Below are positions 63,933-64,000 of a stretch of DNA of 64,000 bases, one piece after another; position 1 is the first letter of the stretch; every line of letters begins with the position of its first letter. The position numbers were made by a program, and so were the translations under genes. This DNA is from Indolivaga capnocytophagoides DSM 22835 (GTDB taxonomy: Bacteria > Bacteroidota > Bacteroidia > Bacteroidales > Dysgonomonadaceae): the NCBI RefSeq assembly GCF_000426485.1, contig NZ_AUFL01000017.1, positions 46,872 to 110,871 of the forward strand, in the 5' to 3' direction. Under the pieces are notes generated by a model. It was not told where the DNA came from, did no database searches, and saw only the letters and a list, made by a program, of their open reading frames with translations.

Positions 63933-64000
63933 CATGTAGCACGACCGGAGATAATTATTTCATAATATATCAGCGTGTTATATATTTCAGTCCGAAATAA
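63932..64000 (-). CDS. Possible 3' end of a minus-strand gene, partial
   Basis: The minus strand is open from base 64000 to a TGA at 63932-63934 (22 codons, ending IISGRAT). A terminator follows at once, which supports a real gene end. Too short to recognise a family, and other frames cannot be excluded. Confidence 0.3.
   Translation of the reverse strand, partial: LFRTEIYNTLIYYEIIISGRAT

Overview
The window looks like chromosomal DNA of a Bacteroidales bacterium. Gene content (pectin/galacturonate genes, hybrid two-component regulator, MACPF lipoprotein) would fit a Dysgonomonas-like gut or plant-matter degrader, but the genus is an inference. The evidence for the phylum is direct: two SusC/SusD pairs, a hybrid two-component system regulator, lipoprotein signals, DNA rich in A+T, and repeated promoter boxes of the Bacteroidetes form TAnnTTTG.

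Layout. (1) 1-2652 (-): 5' part of a tricorn/S41-type protease that runs off the left edge. (2) 2958-9697 (-): AraC-type regulator, small pilin-like protein, PapD-like periplasmic chaperone, two-domain adhesin-like protein and a large beta-barrel usher-like protein. I read this as a chaperone-usher-like surface fibre system, which would be unusual for this phylum. (3) 10279-12838 (+): FlK-like hotdog thioesterase and a PIF1-type helicase with a C-terminal helix-turn-helix tail. (4) 12868-36772 (-): a large pectin utilisation locus with two susCD pairs, a surface-glycan-binding-like lipoprotein, two GH28, GH105, PL1, CE8 pectin methylesterase, two CE12 acetylesterases, GH43 and an alpha/beta-hydrolase esterase. 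(5) 37162-41622 (+): the divergent hybrid two-component regulator. (6) 41655-41850: a MITE-like fold-back element with 18-bp terminal inverted repeats and a 5-bp target duplication. (7) 42060-51781 (+): a DUF4861 protein and the complete isomerase route for galacturonate (uxaC, kdgK, kdgA, hexuronate transporter, uxaB, HIT protein, uxaA). (8) 51870-54318 (-): an ECF sigma factor, a putative anti-sigma protein and two DUF4252 proteins. (9) 54597-61664: guaA, LuxR regulator, DUF1349 protein, cysteine-rich TonB-domain lipoprotein, VanX-type dipeptidase and priA. (10) 61674-64000: outer-membrane beta-barrel protein and a MACPF-domain lipoprotein that resembles Bacteroidales secreted antimicrobial proteins.

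How it works together. Regions 4, 5 and 7 form one pathway. Surface lipoproteins and SusCD pairs capture pectin fragments; PL1, CE8, CE12, GH28, GH105 and GH43 remove esters and side groups and cut the backbone; galacturonate is imported and converted by UxaC, UxaB, UxaA, KdgK and KdgA to pyruvate and glyceraldehyde 3-phosphate. The two susC genes share a 37-bp upstream site (35 of 37 bases the same) at an identical distance from a degenerate -7 box, which is the best candidate for the operator of the regulator at 37162.

The most unexpected non-coding signal is a family of about 92-bp intergenic repeats with a palindromic head (AAGGTCTnAGACCTT type). Full copies sit between pectin and galacturonate genes; head-only or deleted copies are scattered from 2.8 to 56 kb. 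No rRNA, tRNA, CRISPR array or complete insertion sequence was seen.
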